From Oribacterium sp. KHPX15 (GTDB taxonomy: Bacteria; Bacillota; Clostridia; Lachnospirales; Lachnospiraceae), in the NCBI RefSeq assembly GCF_900107835.1, contig NZ_FNRG01000016.1:1-64000 (forward strand): a stretch of DNA of 64,000 bases, in the 5' to 3' direction. How positions within the stretch are numbered: the first letter of the stretch is position 1; every line of letters starts with the position of its first letter. The position numbers and the translations under genes are program-made. This document shows positions 52,454-61,944 of the stretch, piece after piece. Below the pieces are notes generated by a model. That model worked only from the letters and a program-made list of their open reading frames with translations. It was not told the DNA's origin and made no database searches.

Positions 52454-54697
52454 TCATATTACAGCATCTTGTGAATCATCCTGCTCTGTACTGTTGCCCC
52501 TGTAAGAGAACCCCAGCATTGTGATATCATCAAACTGCTCCGAATCTCCCACAAACAGGTCTATCTTTTCCTTTACCGCCCTAAGAATTTTTCCGGGATC
52601 AGCACCCGGATCAATGTTTAGAGCTTCCAGCATTCTGTTTGTGCCAAACTGCTCGTCTTCAGCATTGGTAGATTCAGGAACTCCGTCCGTGTATGTAAAC
52701 AGCGAACCACCGGCTTTAAGACAAAATTCATATTCCTTATACTTTGAACCTTCCATAGCCCCCAAAGGCAGACCGTGATCATCTTCCATAAGTTCAAAGG
52801 ATTCCGCAGGTCCCTTAAGGGCCGGGTACTCATGTCCTGCATTTACGGCCGTAACCTTACCGGTTTTAGTGTCAATTTTTGCAAGCCAGGCAGTGACGAA
52901 CATGTCCTCTTTATTGTTATCGCAAAGCTGATCATTTACTGTACGAAAAACCTCAGAGGGAGATATGCCGGGAAAAGCATTGGTCTTTATAAGTATCTTG
53001 CTTATCATCATAAAGAGCGCTGCCGGTATTCCTTTACCCGAAACATCCGCCATTACCAGCACGATATTATCATCGTCAATTCTGAAGAAATCATAAAAGT
53101 CTCCTGCAACTTCTTTGGCAGGTGTCATGGTTGCATAGAGATCAAAATTCTGTCCTTTTGTAAAATCCTCAAAATCCACGGGCAGCATATGTGCCTGAAT
53201 ATCCGTGGCCAGAGACAGTTCCGTTGCGGTACGTTCTTCCCTGGAAATTGCTTCTTTCAGATCCGCCTGATATTTACCGAGGGACTCTGCCATGTTGTTG
53301 AAAGATACAGCAAGACTGCCTATTTCGTCATTCGTATTCACCAGGGTTCTGTGCCCGAAATTTCCCAGACTTATCTTCTTCATATCATCGGTCAGAACCT
53401 TCAAAGGTTCACTAAGATTATACGATACTTTTCCCGCAATATACATTGAAATAATACTTAATATGAAAAACAACAGGAAACAGGTAACCAGCACTGATTC
53501 TATAGTAGTTTCAATAGTCTGGTTCATCAACCCGGTGTTTTGATCTATTTCATTTTCTATACTGTTTATGGGTCCCATTACAGAACTAAGCGGACTTTGT
53601 ATCACCAGTCTCAGATTGACATAATCTATATCCGAATATGCAAAAAGATATTCCTCCCGGGTTTCCGGATCTGTACTGAACAAAGCACCGGATTTTGCAT
53701 ATTTCCCTATTATTTCGTTCAATCCGTAAAGTCCCGGATAATTAACAGATCCGATGGTCATATCCTGTTCATCTTCAGTATAAACCTTACCGGTTTCTGC
53801 AAGAACAGCGCCTTGGTTATCCAGGAGAATCGCAAGATCAGATTCATTCATACCTTTACTGACTATGTCACTGAATATTTCCTCTGTGCTGACATCCAAA
53901 GCAACGCATCCGGCATATTCGCCGTTTTTATAATGGAATGGCGCCACACAGGTTATGACATCTCCCCGGCCAAGCCCGTCTTTATAGTGCTCCGTAAAAA
54001 CCGGATCCGGACTTTCCTTGCCAAGCTGATACCATCCGGTATCTTTAAAATCATAATATTTTGTATTGGCAATGCCCTGCTCAGTCGAAGATACTTTCTC
54101 ATCATAGGTAAGCAGCAATCCTTCTTCGGTGGCGATATAAAGGGCAGTTATCTCGGGATGGCGGCCTGATATAGACCTGCAAATATATTCAATATTTGAG
54201 AGAATCCCGGCCTTGGCCTGATTTTTTTCATCATAATCAATGTTTTCATCGCAAAGGGTAAGGAACATTGAATCATAACCCAGGGGCAATCCATCACCCC
54301 ACACAATATCTTTCCTTGTGAATTTTCCCGGTTCCTGAAGAATCTCCTCAGCGTAAGCAGCCAGGTATTCTGCATCCTCCATATAGGTATAGAATTTTAC
54401 ACCGGCGATGTTTGCTCTGTCGCAAACCGTGTTCTTTACATTATTTCTAAAGGAGTCCCGAAGAGCCACTCTGCTTTTCTGCGCCGCTTCCCTGCCGAAC
54501 TTAATGCTTTCGGTTTCCGCCTCATTATGGACGAATCTTAAGGCATATACGCATACAACCGTAGATAGTATGATGGCTGCTATGGCAACGCACAAAGTCA
54601 TGCCCGTGAGTTTCCTTGCGAAGGATGAGTTACTCTTTTTCCTTCTTCTGTTGTTAATATGTTCTCTCAGTCGGGTTCTGATATTTTTATGATTCAT
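52454..54697 (-). CDS. Membrane sensor SpoIIE-type PP2C phosphatase (copy 2)
   Basis: A 747-residue membrane protein. After an Arg/Lys-rich N terminus come a transmembrane helix (about 28-52), an extracytoplasmic dCache-type sensor (55-395), a second helix (395-420), a HAMP domain (420-475, DEIGSLAVSFNNMAESL) and a SpoIIE/PP2C phosphatase domain (510-735). The metal-binding residues are in MADVSGKGIPAALFM, FTYTDGVPES and FDDITMLGF. It should dephosphorylate a STAS-type serine phosphoprotein in response to an external ligand. Its start overlaps the stop of the preceding paralogue (ATGA), and GGAGGGTGAAGAGTC is upstream. Confidence 0.88.
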   Translation of the reverse strand: MNHKNIRTRLREHINNRRRKKSNSSFARKLTGMTLCVAIAAIILSTVVCVYALRFVHNEAETESIKFGREAAQKSRVALRDSFRNNVKNTVCDRANIAGVKFYTYMEDAEYLAAYAEEILQEPGKFTRKDIVWGDGLPLGYDSMFLTLCDENIDYDEKNQAKAGILSNIEYICRSISGRHPEITALYIATEEGLLLTYDEKVSSTEQGIANTKYYDFKDTGWYQLGKESPDPVFTEHYKDGLGRGDVITCVAPFHYKNGEYAGCVALDVSTEEIFSDIVSKGMNESDLAILLDNQGAVLAETGKVYTEDEQDMTIGSVNYPGLYGLNEIIGKYAKSGALFSTDPETREEYLFAYSDIDYVNLRLVIQSPLSSVMGPINSIENEIDQNTGLMNQTIETTIESVLVTCFLLFFILSIISMYIAGKVSYNLSEPLKVLTDDMKKISLGNFGHRTLVNTNDEIGSLAVSFNNMAESLGKYQADLKEAISREERTATELSLATDIQAHMLPVDFEDFTKGQNFDLYATMTPAKEVAGDFYDFFRIDDDNIVLVMADVSGKGIPAALFMMISKILIKTNAFPGISPSEVFRTVNDQLCDNNKEDMFVTAWLAKIDTKTGKVTAVNAGHEYPALKGPAESFELMEDDHGLPLGAMEGSKYKEYEFCLKAGGSLFTYTDGVPESTNAEDEQFGTNRMLEALNIDPGADPGKILRAVKEKIDLFVGDSEQFDDITMLGFSYRGNSTEQDDSQDAVI

Positions 54698-56979
54698 GAC
54701 TCTTCACCCTCCTGCGGCTTTTTTCCGTTAAACTGCAGGCAAAGCATCGTAAAATCATCAAACTGCGGTGCATCCCCCACAAATTCATCAACGCTCTTTT
54801 TCATAAAGGACAGGATTTCTTCGGGAGCCTTATCTCTTATTTTGTTTAATGCCTCAGTCATCCTGTCAGTCCCAAACAGTTTTTCCTCCCTGTTTGCGGC
54901 CTCAGTGACACCATCTGTGTACAGAAAAAGCTTGCTTCCGGGTGAAAGCATAAACTCATATTGTTTGAATTGTATATCTTCCATGCTGCCCAGAGGCAGG
55001 GTATGTTTATCCTTCATAAGTGAGAATGCTTCGTGCGAAAGCATTATCGCAGGATACTCGTGACCCGCGTTGCAGGCTTTTACCATGCCCGTTTTCAGAT
55101 CAAGTATCCCCAGCCATGCAGTCACAAACATATCGTCCTGATTATTTTCACAAAGTTTCGCATTTACATAGCTGAATACCTTTTCCGGAGAGTCCTCAAC
55201 ATAAGTATGAGTCTTTATAAGCGTCTTTGTTATGGCCATATACAGGGAAGCCGGAACGCCTTTGCCTGATACATCTGCTATTACCATTGCAAGATGATCT
55301 TCATCGATCAAAAAGAAATCGTAAAAATCTCCGCCCACTTCCTTTGCGGTATTCATGGAGGCATAAACATCAAAATCGTGTCTGTCCGGAAAAGCAGGGA
55401 ATACACTAGGCAAAAGACTTGTCTGGATACTTTTTGCCATGGAAAGTTCTGCAGCAATACGTTCCTCTTTCACGGTAACACGTCTGATAGTTTCCATGTA
55501 TTGCTGGATAGAAGATGCCATGAGGTTAAATGTCCTTGCAAGATCACCTATCTCATCCTTTGTATCAACTTTTGTCCTATGAGAAAGATCACCATTGGAA
55601 AATTTTCGCACATCAGATTCCAGACGCCTGATGGGATCGATCAAGCTGAAAGACTGAATCGTAACAACAACAGCAGTCAGCAGGAGAATAACCGCAAATA
55701 TAATGAGACATTTATTGACAACCTGTCCGGAGGCCTCATCAAAATTCCTTGATACAGTTTCAACACTGTTTCCTATTTCGAGCCTTATGTCTGAAGCAGC
55801 CTTTGTAAATGCCTCCTTAGGTGCCTTAACAACAAAGATCCAGTTGGTATGTCTGATGTAGGATGCTCCGATATAGCAGATCCCTTCGGGCTCCTCAACG
55901 GTATATAATACCGTTTCGTCTTCCCCAACCCCACTGAGATTACTTATCAGTTCATCAATTCCCTCGAAACTGCCTTCAGGATCATCATCCGTCATATCTT
56001 TGCAGGCAAGTATCCTGCCATCAGGTGTAACGATATACGCTTCCATATTGTCGGATACATTACTGTTTACCATAGCCCGGTACAGATCGTCTGTATGTAT
56101 ATCGATGCCTATACATCCGACAAAGTCGCCATTCCCATCAAAAAATGGTATAGCACAGCTTGTTACACTGCCTTTAATAAACTGATCCACGTATCTTGAA
56201 ATAAATGTGATCTCCCCATTATTTTTGGCAAGCCTGTACCAGTCCCTCTGCCTGTATTCATAATATCTGTCATCGCCTTCATTGTCTGCAGCTATTTCAG
56301 CAAAATCATCATAGCTTATAAGTACGCCTGTTTCCGTACCCACATAAAGATCTACGTACTCCGGGTTCGCTTCTTTAATAGGCTTAAATATTTTGACTAT
56401 ATTTGCTATTAATTCAGCCTCATCCTTAACCTTACCTTCATAGATGACATCCTTATTCGCCAGAAGTTTGTACAAAGACATTTTGCCTGCCATATCCATA
56501 GAGATATCAGGTACATGAACGGGATCAAAACGGTCACTGTATTTATAAATGTCATTCATAAACGACTGAAGATAGCAAGCGTCATTCATGTAACTGTTTA
56601 TGGATTCGTTTACATAGGCCATTTTTTCGCCAAGCTGGTCTCCAACCTGATCCTCAAGGTCGGCGATCATCGCTTCTTCACTAAGGTCAGCTGCGCTATG
56701 GGCAAAACCCACGCTTATCCTCTCAGTGGAAGAATGAACTCTTTTTATGGCAAAAATACTTATAAAGGAAGAAGCTATCAGCGTAATGACAACAAGGCCG
56801 ATAACGGCATTGGACAACTTGTAAAAAATGCTGCTCCTGTTTATATCAACAGTATCTCCAGAAGCAGCATCCTTTTCCCTACGTAATTTTATGATTGTTT
56901 TTAAATATAATGCGAATGCTGTGAATATCAATATAATTAACAGAATAAGCATTATTGTTGCCTTGCGGCTGCCGATCAT
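54694..56979 (-). CDS. Membrane sensor SpoIIE-type PP2C phosphatase (copy 1)
   Basis: A 761-residue paralogue of the next gene. The N-terminal part has two membrane segments (about 6-26 and 48-75) and then a dCache-like sensor (80-435). After a helix near 440 comes a HAMP domain (DEIGDLARTFNLMASSIQQY) and the SpoIIE phosphatase domain with IADVSGKGVPASLYM, FLYTDGVTEA and FDDFTMLCL. The two copies share the layout and the phosphatase sequence but differ strongly in the sensor, so they probably read different signals. The ribosome binding site is AGAGGTG. Its stop overlaps the next start by 4 bases. Confidence 0.88.
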   Translation of the reverse strand: MIGSRKATIMLILLIILIFTAFALYLKTIIKLRREKDAASGDTVDINRSSIFYKLSNAVIGLVVITLIASSFISIFAIKRVHSSTERISVGFAHSAADLSEEAMIADLEDQVGDQLGEKMAYVNESINSYMNDACYLQSFMNDIYKYSDRFDPVHVPDISMDMAGKMSLYKLLANKDVIYEGKVKDEAELIANIVKIFKPIKEANPEYVDLYVGTETGVLISYDDFAEIAADNEGDDRYYEYRQRDWYRLAKNNGEITFISRYVDQFIKGSVTSCAIPFFDGNGDFVGCIGIDIHTDDLYRAMVNSNVSDNMEAYIVTPDGRILACKDMTDDDPEGSFEGIDELISNLSGVGEDETVLYTVEEPEGICYIGASYIRHTNWIFVVKAPKEAFTKAASDIRLEIGNSVETVSRNFDEASGQVVNKCLIIFAVILLLTAVVVTIQSFSLIDPIRRLESDVRKFSNGDLSHRTKVDTKDEIGDLARTFNLMASSIQQYMETIRRVTVKEERIAAELSMAKSIQTSLLPSVFPAFPDRHDFDVYASMNTAKEVGGDFYDFFLIDEDHLAMVIADVSGKGVPASLYMAITKTLIKTHTYVEDSPEKVFSYVNAKLCENNQDDMFVTAWLGILDLKTGMVKACNAGHEYPAIMLSHEAFSLMKDKHTLPLGSMEDIQFKQYEFMLSPGSKLFLYTDGVTEAANREEKLFGTDRMTEALNKIRDKAPEEILSFMKKSVDEFVGDAPQFDDFTMLCLQFNGKKPQEGEES

Positions 56980-56998
56980 TGATACACCTCTTTTAGCA

Positions 56999-57562
56999 TT
57001 AGTCTCTTAACAGATTTATACTCTTAAGAACATTGCCCTCAAAATCATATATGCTGAACACATCTCCATCCATTATAGCATAACTGTTGGGGTTGCCACC
57101 CTTTGGAATAGAGGTACTTCCCGGATTCAGATGATAAAAGCTTATGCCATCCTTTTCCATTTTCTCAGCATTGATAATATGTGTATGGCCATGTAAAAGT
57201 ACATCTCCGTCAGAAAGAGGCGGAAGGTTCACTTCATTAAACACATGACCGTGGGTTGCAAAGATAGTATGGTCATTCAGTACCAATATGGCATAATCTG
57301 CAAGTACAGGAAACTTAAGCACCATCTGATCCACTTCAGCTTCGCAGTTTCCTCTGACTGCCCATATTTTGTTATTCAAAGGATTAAGCATTTCTATGAC
57401 TTCCTTAGGAGCATAGTCCCTGGGAAGGTCATTACGGGGTCCGTGGTACAGTATGTCTCCGAGTATGATAAGGCGCTCCGCACCGCTTTTCTCATAGGCT
57501 TCCAGGGTTTTTCTGCACCAGTATGCGGAACCGTGAATATCGCTGGCGATGAAGTATTTCAT
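56999..57562 (-). CDS. yfcE: YfcE-like metallophosphodiesterase
   Basis: A 187-residue calcineurin-like phosphoesterase. Metal ligands: IASDIHGSAYW, ILGDILYHGPRN, VRGNCEAEVD, FATHGHVFNE and LLHGHTHI. The family hydrolyses model phosphodiesters with manganese; the natural substrate is unknown. It lies 19 bases before the first SpoIIE gene and may be cotranscribed. GAAAGGAAAAACC precedes the ATG. It is separated from argS by the family 2 hairpin element. Confidence 0.9.
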   Translation of the reverse strand: MKYFIASDIHGSAYWCRKTLEAYEKSGAERLIILGDILYHGPRNDLPRDYAPKEVIEMLNPLNNKIWAVRGNCEAEVDQMVLKFPVLADYAILVLNDHTIFATHGHVFNEVNLPPLSDGDVLLHGHTHIINAEKMEKDGISFYHLNPGSTSIPKGGNPNSYAIMDGDVFSIYDFEGNVLKSINLLRD

Positions 57563-57595
57563 TGGTTTTTCCTTTCATATGGATGGTTTAATTGG

Positions 57596-57721
57596 CCGTA
57601 CCCGCTGGCGCTCCGCCAGGTCAGGTTCGGCCTAAGGAAGGCCTTCACCTGATCCCTTCGGGACGAGAGCTCTGCTCTCGCCATTTCGGTCGGAGTTTTG
57701 CCGATGCAAAACTCCTCCACT
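57596..57721 (-). repeat. Hairpin-array element family 2, copy D (126 bp)
   Basis: Read on the minus strand it starts one base after the argS stop with AGTGGAGG, then a perfect 10-base-pair hairpin with an ATCG loop, GACCGAAATGGC, a GAGAGC/GCTCTC hairpin, CCCGAAGGG, a stem TCAGGT/ACCTGA enclosing AAGGCC/GGCC, and ends in a TGGCG/CGCCA hairpin and GCGGGTACGG. It lies 34 bases upstream of yfcE. The same arrangement recurs at 61717-61943. It holds no gene. Confidence 0.85.
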
Positions 57722-57722
57722 C

Positions 57723-59528
57723 TTACATCCTCTCAGGTGCGCTAAATCCCAGGGTTTCTATACAGGTGGTGAGGACCTTCCATGTTAACATGAGGAGGCT
57801 CATGTAGCCCTGTTTCTTTTTCTCATCAGGCTCGCCCAGGAACTTAACATCATGATAGAAACTGTTGAAAGCGTTGGACACTTCATAGATGTAAGAACAG
57901 ATACGATGAGGTGCAAGCTCTCTCCATGCACCGTTTATCTCATCCTGATATCTGGTGAGAAGTGTCTCAAGAGTGCGTCCGCTCTTATCTTCAACAGGAA
58001 GTATCTCAAAATCTACAGAATGTGCATTAATATAATCTTTTACCGGCACATCTTCTCCGATGCCCTGCTCCTGCATAAATTTACGTATAATAGAGCTGAT
58101 ACGAACAATGGTATAAAGGATATATGGTCCGGTGTTTCCTTCAAAGGAAGTGAATTTATCAAGATCAAAGATATAGTCCTTTGTAGCCTGATTGCTGAGA
58201 TCGCCGTACTTAAGTGCAGCAAGGCCTACAAGTGATGCAATCTTTTCGGCCTCTTCAGCGCTTATCTCATCACCTCTTGATTCCTTTATTCTCTCAAGTA
58301 CCTTTGCATTGGTTTCAGCTATAAGCTTCTCGAGTCGGAGAACGCCGCCCTCTCGTGTCTTGAAGGGCTTTCCATCCTTACCGTTCATGGTACCGAAACC
58401 TATGAACTTAAGCTCCTCCTCCGGTCTTACGTAGCCTGCCTTACGGGCAACTCTGAAGAACTGGGTATAGTGGAGTGACTGACGGCTGTCCGCAATGTAA
58501 ATGTATTCATCCGGCTTATAGAGCTTTTCACGCTCAATGATGGTGCCAAGATCTGATGTGGCATAGAGCGCACCACCGTCGGATTTACGAACCATGCATG
58601 GAGGAATTTCCTTAGGATCTTCAGGTTCATTTACATCAACAACGAGAGCTCCCTGTGACTCGTATGCAAGTTCCTTATCGATAAGATCCTGAATAAGTCC
58701 CGGGATATACTGCTGGGCATCACTCTCACCCTTCCAGAGATCAAAGTGAACATCGAGGTTTCCATAATTCTTCTTAAGATCCGCAACAGAAACTGCCATG
58801 ATCTTCTTCCATACCTCACGATACTTAGGATCACCTTCCTGAAGCTTTACAGTGGCAGTATGTGCACGTTCAGCGAAATCAGGATTGATCAGTGTTCCGT
58901 CTTCATTCTTATCCTTTGCTTTCTTGGATGCAAATGGATATATTTCTTCAAGCTGAGCTATATCAAGTTCCTCGTCAAGCTGTCCTCTGTCCTCAAGCTC
59001 AGCTATGATAAGTCCCATCTGAAGTCCCCAGTCCCCGAGATGAACATCACCTATAACTTCATTACCCTGCTGCTTAGCCATTCTTTTAATAGTTTCTCCG
59101 ATAACGGCTGAACGAAGGTGCCCAACATGGAGAGGCTTTGCAACATTGGCTCCGCCGTAATCTACGATGATTTTCTTTCCCTCATGGGCGTCAAGTCCGA
59201 GATCCTCACGGAAGGTCATCTCGTTAAGGTATTTCTTAACCAGGTCCTCAGAGAGGTTAATGTTTATAAATCCCGGCATAACTGCTGAAACTTCAGAAAA
59301 CATAAGGATATCATCTCTCTTCATATCCTTAAGCTTTTCTACAACTTCATTTGCGATATCAATAGGCTTCTTGTGGTACTGCTTGGCGCCGGCCATGGCT
59401 CCGTTACACTGATACTCGCAAAGGTCAGGACGATTGGAAATAGTAACCTTTCCAAGTTCTGAATCATAACCGCAAAGTGCAAAACCGGTTCTTACCGCAT
59501 CTCCGATAACATTAAGTATGGTAGTCAA
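57723..59528 (-). CDS. argS: Arginyl-tRNA synthetase
   Basis: A 601-residue class I aminoacyl-tRNA synthetase. The HIGH-type signature is VAKPLHVGHLRSAVIGE, and the KMSK-equivalent is GKPFKTREGG, which is the normal form for ArgRS. The tRNA-binding C-terminal domain follows. N-terminal add-1 domain, about 1-110. The start codon is TTG (59526-59528), with GGAG 8 bases upstream. The gene's stop codon is directly abutted by the family 2 element. Confidence 0.94.
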   Translation of the reverse strand: MTTILNVIGDAVRTGFALCGYDSELGKVTISNRPDLCEYQCNGAMAGAKQYHKKPIDIANEVVEKLKDMKRDDILMFSEVSAVMPGFININLSEDLVKKYLNEMTFREDLGLDAHEGKKIIVDYGGANVAKPLHVGHLRSAVIGETIKRMAKQQGNEVIGDVHLGDWGLQMGLIIAELEDRGQLDEELDIAQLEEIYPFASKKAKDKNEDGTLINPDFAERAHTATVKLQEGDPKYREVWKKIMAVSVADLKKNYGNLDVHFDLWKGESDAQQYIPGLIQDLIDKELAYESQGALVVDVNEPEDPKEIPPCMVRKSDGGALYATSDLGTIIEREKLYKPDEYIYIADSRQSLHYTQFFRVARKAGYVRPEEELKFIGFGTMNGKDGKPFKTREGGVLRLEKLIAETNAKVLERIKESRGDEISAEEAEKIASLVGLAALKYGDLSNQATKDYIFDLDKFTSFEGNTGPYILYTIVRISSIIRKFMQEQGIGEDVPVKDYINAHSVDFEILPVEDKSGRTLETLLTRYQDEINGAWRELAPHRICSYIYEVSNAFNSFYHDVKFLGEPDEKKKQGYMSLLMLTWKVLTTCIETLGFSAPERM

Positions 59529-59659
59529 TGTGAAACTCCTTTTATCTATAAATATGAAAATTTAAGCGAGCAGGTAAACCCTTACTCATTATGAGTTAGC
59601 CGTCACATGGGTGTTTGTACAATTATACCGCACGCGTAACAACTTTAACGAGATTAAAA

Positions 59660-59707
59660 AAAGGTTTCCTTTCGGGAAACCTTTCTCAAAAACGGAGATT
59701 TCTCCGT
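59660..59707 (-). terminator. Tandem terminators after efp
   Basis: Two hairpins lie in series past the efp stop: ACGGAGA/TCTCCGT (59692-59707) followed on the minus strand by TTTTT, then AAAGGTTTCC/GGAAACCTTT (59660-59684) followed by TTTTTTT. Confidence 0.85.
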
Positions 59708-59723
59708 AAATCTTTATTTAAGA

Positions 59724-60281
59724 TTAACCACGAGACTCGTACTGACCAGTCTGTGTTGAAACGATAACCTTGTCTCCGATGTTGATGAAAAGAGGAACCT
59801 GGATATCAACACCTGTCTCAAGAGTTGCAGGCTTTGTAGCACCTGTAGCTGTGTTGCCCTTTACACCAGGCTCTGTGTGAACAACCTCAAGAGTAACCTT
59901 AAGAGGTGGCTCTACTGCGAATACCTTACCCTGGTATGAATCAACACGAACTGTCTCGTTCTCCTTAACGAACTTCATGGAATCAGCGATCTCATCGTGT
60001 GAAAGAGCGATCTGCTCGAATGTCTCAGGATTCATGAAGTTGTACATCTCACCATCATCATAGAGATACTGCATATCCTGTCTGTCGATGTGTGCTGGAG
60101 GGAACTTCTCTGTAGGACGGAATGTACGCTCTGTTACACCACCGTTGATTACGTTTCTAAGCTTTGTTCTAACGAAAGCTGCTCCCTTACCCGGCTTAAC
60201 GTGCTGGAACTCAATAATCTGAACAACCTGACCTTCGATCTCGAGTGTGACACCGTTTCTGAAATCACCTGCTGATACCAT
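59724..60281 (-). CDS. efp: Elongation factor P
   Basis: A 185-residue three-domain translation factor that relieves ribosome stalling at proline runs. [20 protein letters not shown] begins domain I; the loop bearing the modifiable lysine is [12 protein letters not shown] near 32. Domains II and III end in [19 protein letters not shown]. The length is standard. No EpmA or similar modification gene is near. AGGAGG precedes the ATG. It is a single-gene transcript with tandem terminators. Confidence 0.96.
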   Translation of the reverse strand: MVSAGDFRNGVTLEIEGQVVQIIEFQHVKPGKGAAFVRTKLRNVINGGVTERTFRPTEKFPPAHIDRQDMQYLYDDGEMYNFMNPETFEQIALSHDEIADSMKFVKENETVRVDSYQGKVFAVEPPLKVTLEVVHTEPGVKGNTATGATKPATLETGVDIQVPLFINIGDKVIVSTQTGQYESRG

Positions 60282-60522
60282 AAAATCCTCCTAAATAATG
60301 AAACTACTGAATATTTCTATTCGGTTTGTTTATCGTTTTTTAATTAAATTCTCGTGCTTTGTGGCACCATGATAAGCCATTACGGCACTCGAGCTCACAA
60401 AATACTGATGTATTTTAATACATTAGAAAGCATAATGCAATACCTTCGTTGATTTTTTTGGCTGCGGGCGGCCCGTTAAAGAACACCTCGCCCGGACTTA
60501 TAACAAGATAAATTCATTGAGA

Positions 60523-61677
60523 TTAGTAATGTATTACATCAGTCTCACTTATGATTTTTTCAATAACAGATTTTGCTTCGTCGCTTGTGAAGTATTTGTA
60601 CGTCGTCTCGGGAACAAGGTCTTTTATGCTGTCAAGCTCTCCGTCGTGGATTGCTTTTCGGACGGCGGAGGCGGAAATCGTCTTACCGTCGTGTTCTTTT
60701 CGAGGGACTATGTGGCACTCTATGCCGGCTTTCGGCAGGGCTTCAGACATGATGTCGTTATAGATGCCTGTGACAAGTGAGGTTGGTTCGTCTCCGACGA
60801 ATCGGGAATTTATCAGGAGCTTCTTTGCGATGCCTTCAAATACGTGGAGGTCTATGCCCGCCTGGCTCTTTATGACAGCATTATCGCCTTTCTGGAAGTA
60901 GGCGGGGAAGGTTGCCGAGCTTATGATATAGGATCCCGAATCATGATATATGATTCCCTTGAGGTCGGCGGTGCCTTCTTCGATGAGTTTTCTTCTTACG
61001 GAAAACGGAACAAGGCTTGCATCTTCGGAGACCATGAAGAGGTGGAGTATGTCGCAGTTCTCCATGGCTTTTTCAACGAGATATCTATGGCCGAGGGTGA
61101 AAGGATTTGCGTTCATGACTATGGCTGAAACCTTAAGTCCGGAAGCTTCGACAGTGTTTGCACCCGAAGCTGATTCGGTTTCGTTCTGCAGTTTTGCTTC
61201 ATAAGCCTTTGCTTTGTCAAAGTCCATTTCCTGCAGCTGCGCTAATGTCTCTTTCTTCAGGTTCTCAAGATAGTCCCTGAAGCCGGTTCTCTTGTTTTCC
61301 ATGAAGACGATATTACACTCTTCCATACGGGCTATTTCTTTAAAGCCAAGGCTGTTAAAGAATAGTGCAGTATTACATTTGGTGTACAGGAAGATATGGT
61401 AGTTCCCTCTGCTGAACTGATATTCGATAAGATGGGATACTATATCGTTCATCAGGGCTTCTCCCTGATGGTCGGAGCTTACCGCCATACATCTCAGGGT
61501 ATTTCCAAAGCAGCTTCCTGTTGCGATGACATTGTAGTCATCATCCAGCATGGCTGCTGTGTAATCCAGATTTTTGTCGAGGTGGATGCCTTCTTTTTCC
61601 AGGAGGTCCTCCACCAGAGTTTTCATATAGCGGTCCCCGGGACCCACTGATGTAATAGAATAATTTGCTTCTGCCAT
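60523..61677 (-). CDS. citC: [Citrate (pro-3S)-lyase] ligase-like protein (CitC)
   Basis: A 384-residue two-domain protein. An N-terminal GNAT-like domain (1-140; AVSSDHQGEALMNDIVSHL and YTKCNTALFFNSLGF) precedes a nucleotidyltransferase-type domain (180-370) with NANPFTLGHRYLVEKA, where TLGH is the HxGH-type motif, and SSATFPAYF. CitC acetylates the prosthetic group of the citrate lyase acyl carrier using ATP and acetate. No citD, citE, citF or citX is in the window, so the carrier it serves is elsewhere or different. AAAGGA precedes the ATG. Confidence 0.85.
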   Translation of the reverse strand: MAEANYSITSVGPGDRYMKTLVEDLLEKEGIHLDKNLDYTAAMLDDDYNVIATGSCFGNTLRCMAVSSDHQGEALMNDIVSHLIEYQFSRGNYHIFLYTKCNTALFFNSLGFKEIARMEECNIVFMENKRTGFRDYLENLKKETLAQLQEMDFDKAKAYEAKLQNETESASGANTVEASGLKVSAIVMNANPFTLGHRYLVEKAMENCDILHLFMVSEDASLVPFSVRRKLIEEGTADLKGIIYHDSGSYIISSATFPAYFQKGDNAVIKSQAGIDLHVFEGIAKKLLINSRFVGDEPTSLVTGIYNDIMSEALPKAGIECHIVPRKEHDGKTISASAVRKAIHDGELDSIKDLVPETTYKYFTSDEAKSVIEKIISETDVIHY

Positions 61678-61716
61678 TTAATATATGTCCTTTACTAAAT
61701 TGAATGGGTTACCTGA

Positions 61717-61943
61717 CCGTACCCGCTTGCGCTCCGCAGGTCAGGTTCGGCCCAAGGAAGGCCTTCACCTGATCCCTTCGGGAATATATCCTTGTTTCTC
61801 TAAACAAGGATGCCGCCCAGCCGGCGAGGCTGGTTTCGACCCCGTCGAAATCAAACGAAAATGCCTGCGCGAAGCGCATCTCAATGGCATTTTCTCCTCT
61901 CGCCATGTCGGTCGGGATTTTCCCGATGGAAAATCCCTCCACT
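61717..61943 (-). repeat. Hairpin-array element family 2, copy E (227 bp)
   Basis: On the minus strand it starts one base after the stop codon of the TPM gene with AGTGGAGG and an ATCG-looped hairpin of the same shape as in copy D but with three compensated base-pair changes. The middle is expanded by about 100 bases into four further hairpins (AATGCC/GGCATT, TTTCGAC/GTCGAAA, CCAGCC/GGCTGG, ATCCTTGTTT/AAACAAGGAT). It then rejoins the shared CCCGAAGGGATCAGGTGAAG part and ends GCGGGTACGG, 40 bases upstream of citC. Copies D and E differ mainly by this insert. Confidence 0.85.
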
Positions 61944-61944
61944 A

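Noticed and set aside
60282-60522. RNA gene or riboswitch in the gap upstream of efp
   Set aside because: Only scattered short inverted repeats (for example CGGGCG/CGCCCG near 60460-60495) are present, with no cloverleaf or recognisable aptamer and the T run on the wrong strand.
61709-61942. Minus-strand open frame of 77 codons in the family 2 element
   Set aside because: It consists of the hairpin array itself, has no ribosome binding site, and the base changes between copies preserve pairing and not amino acids.
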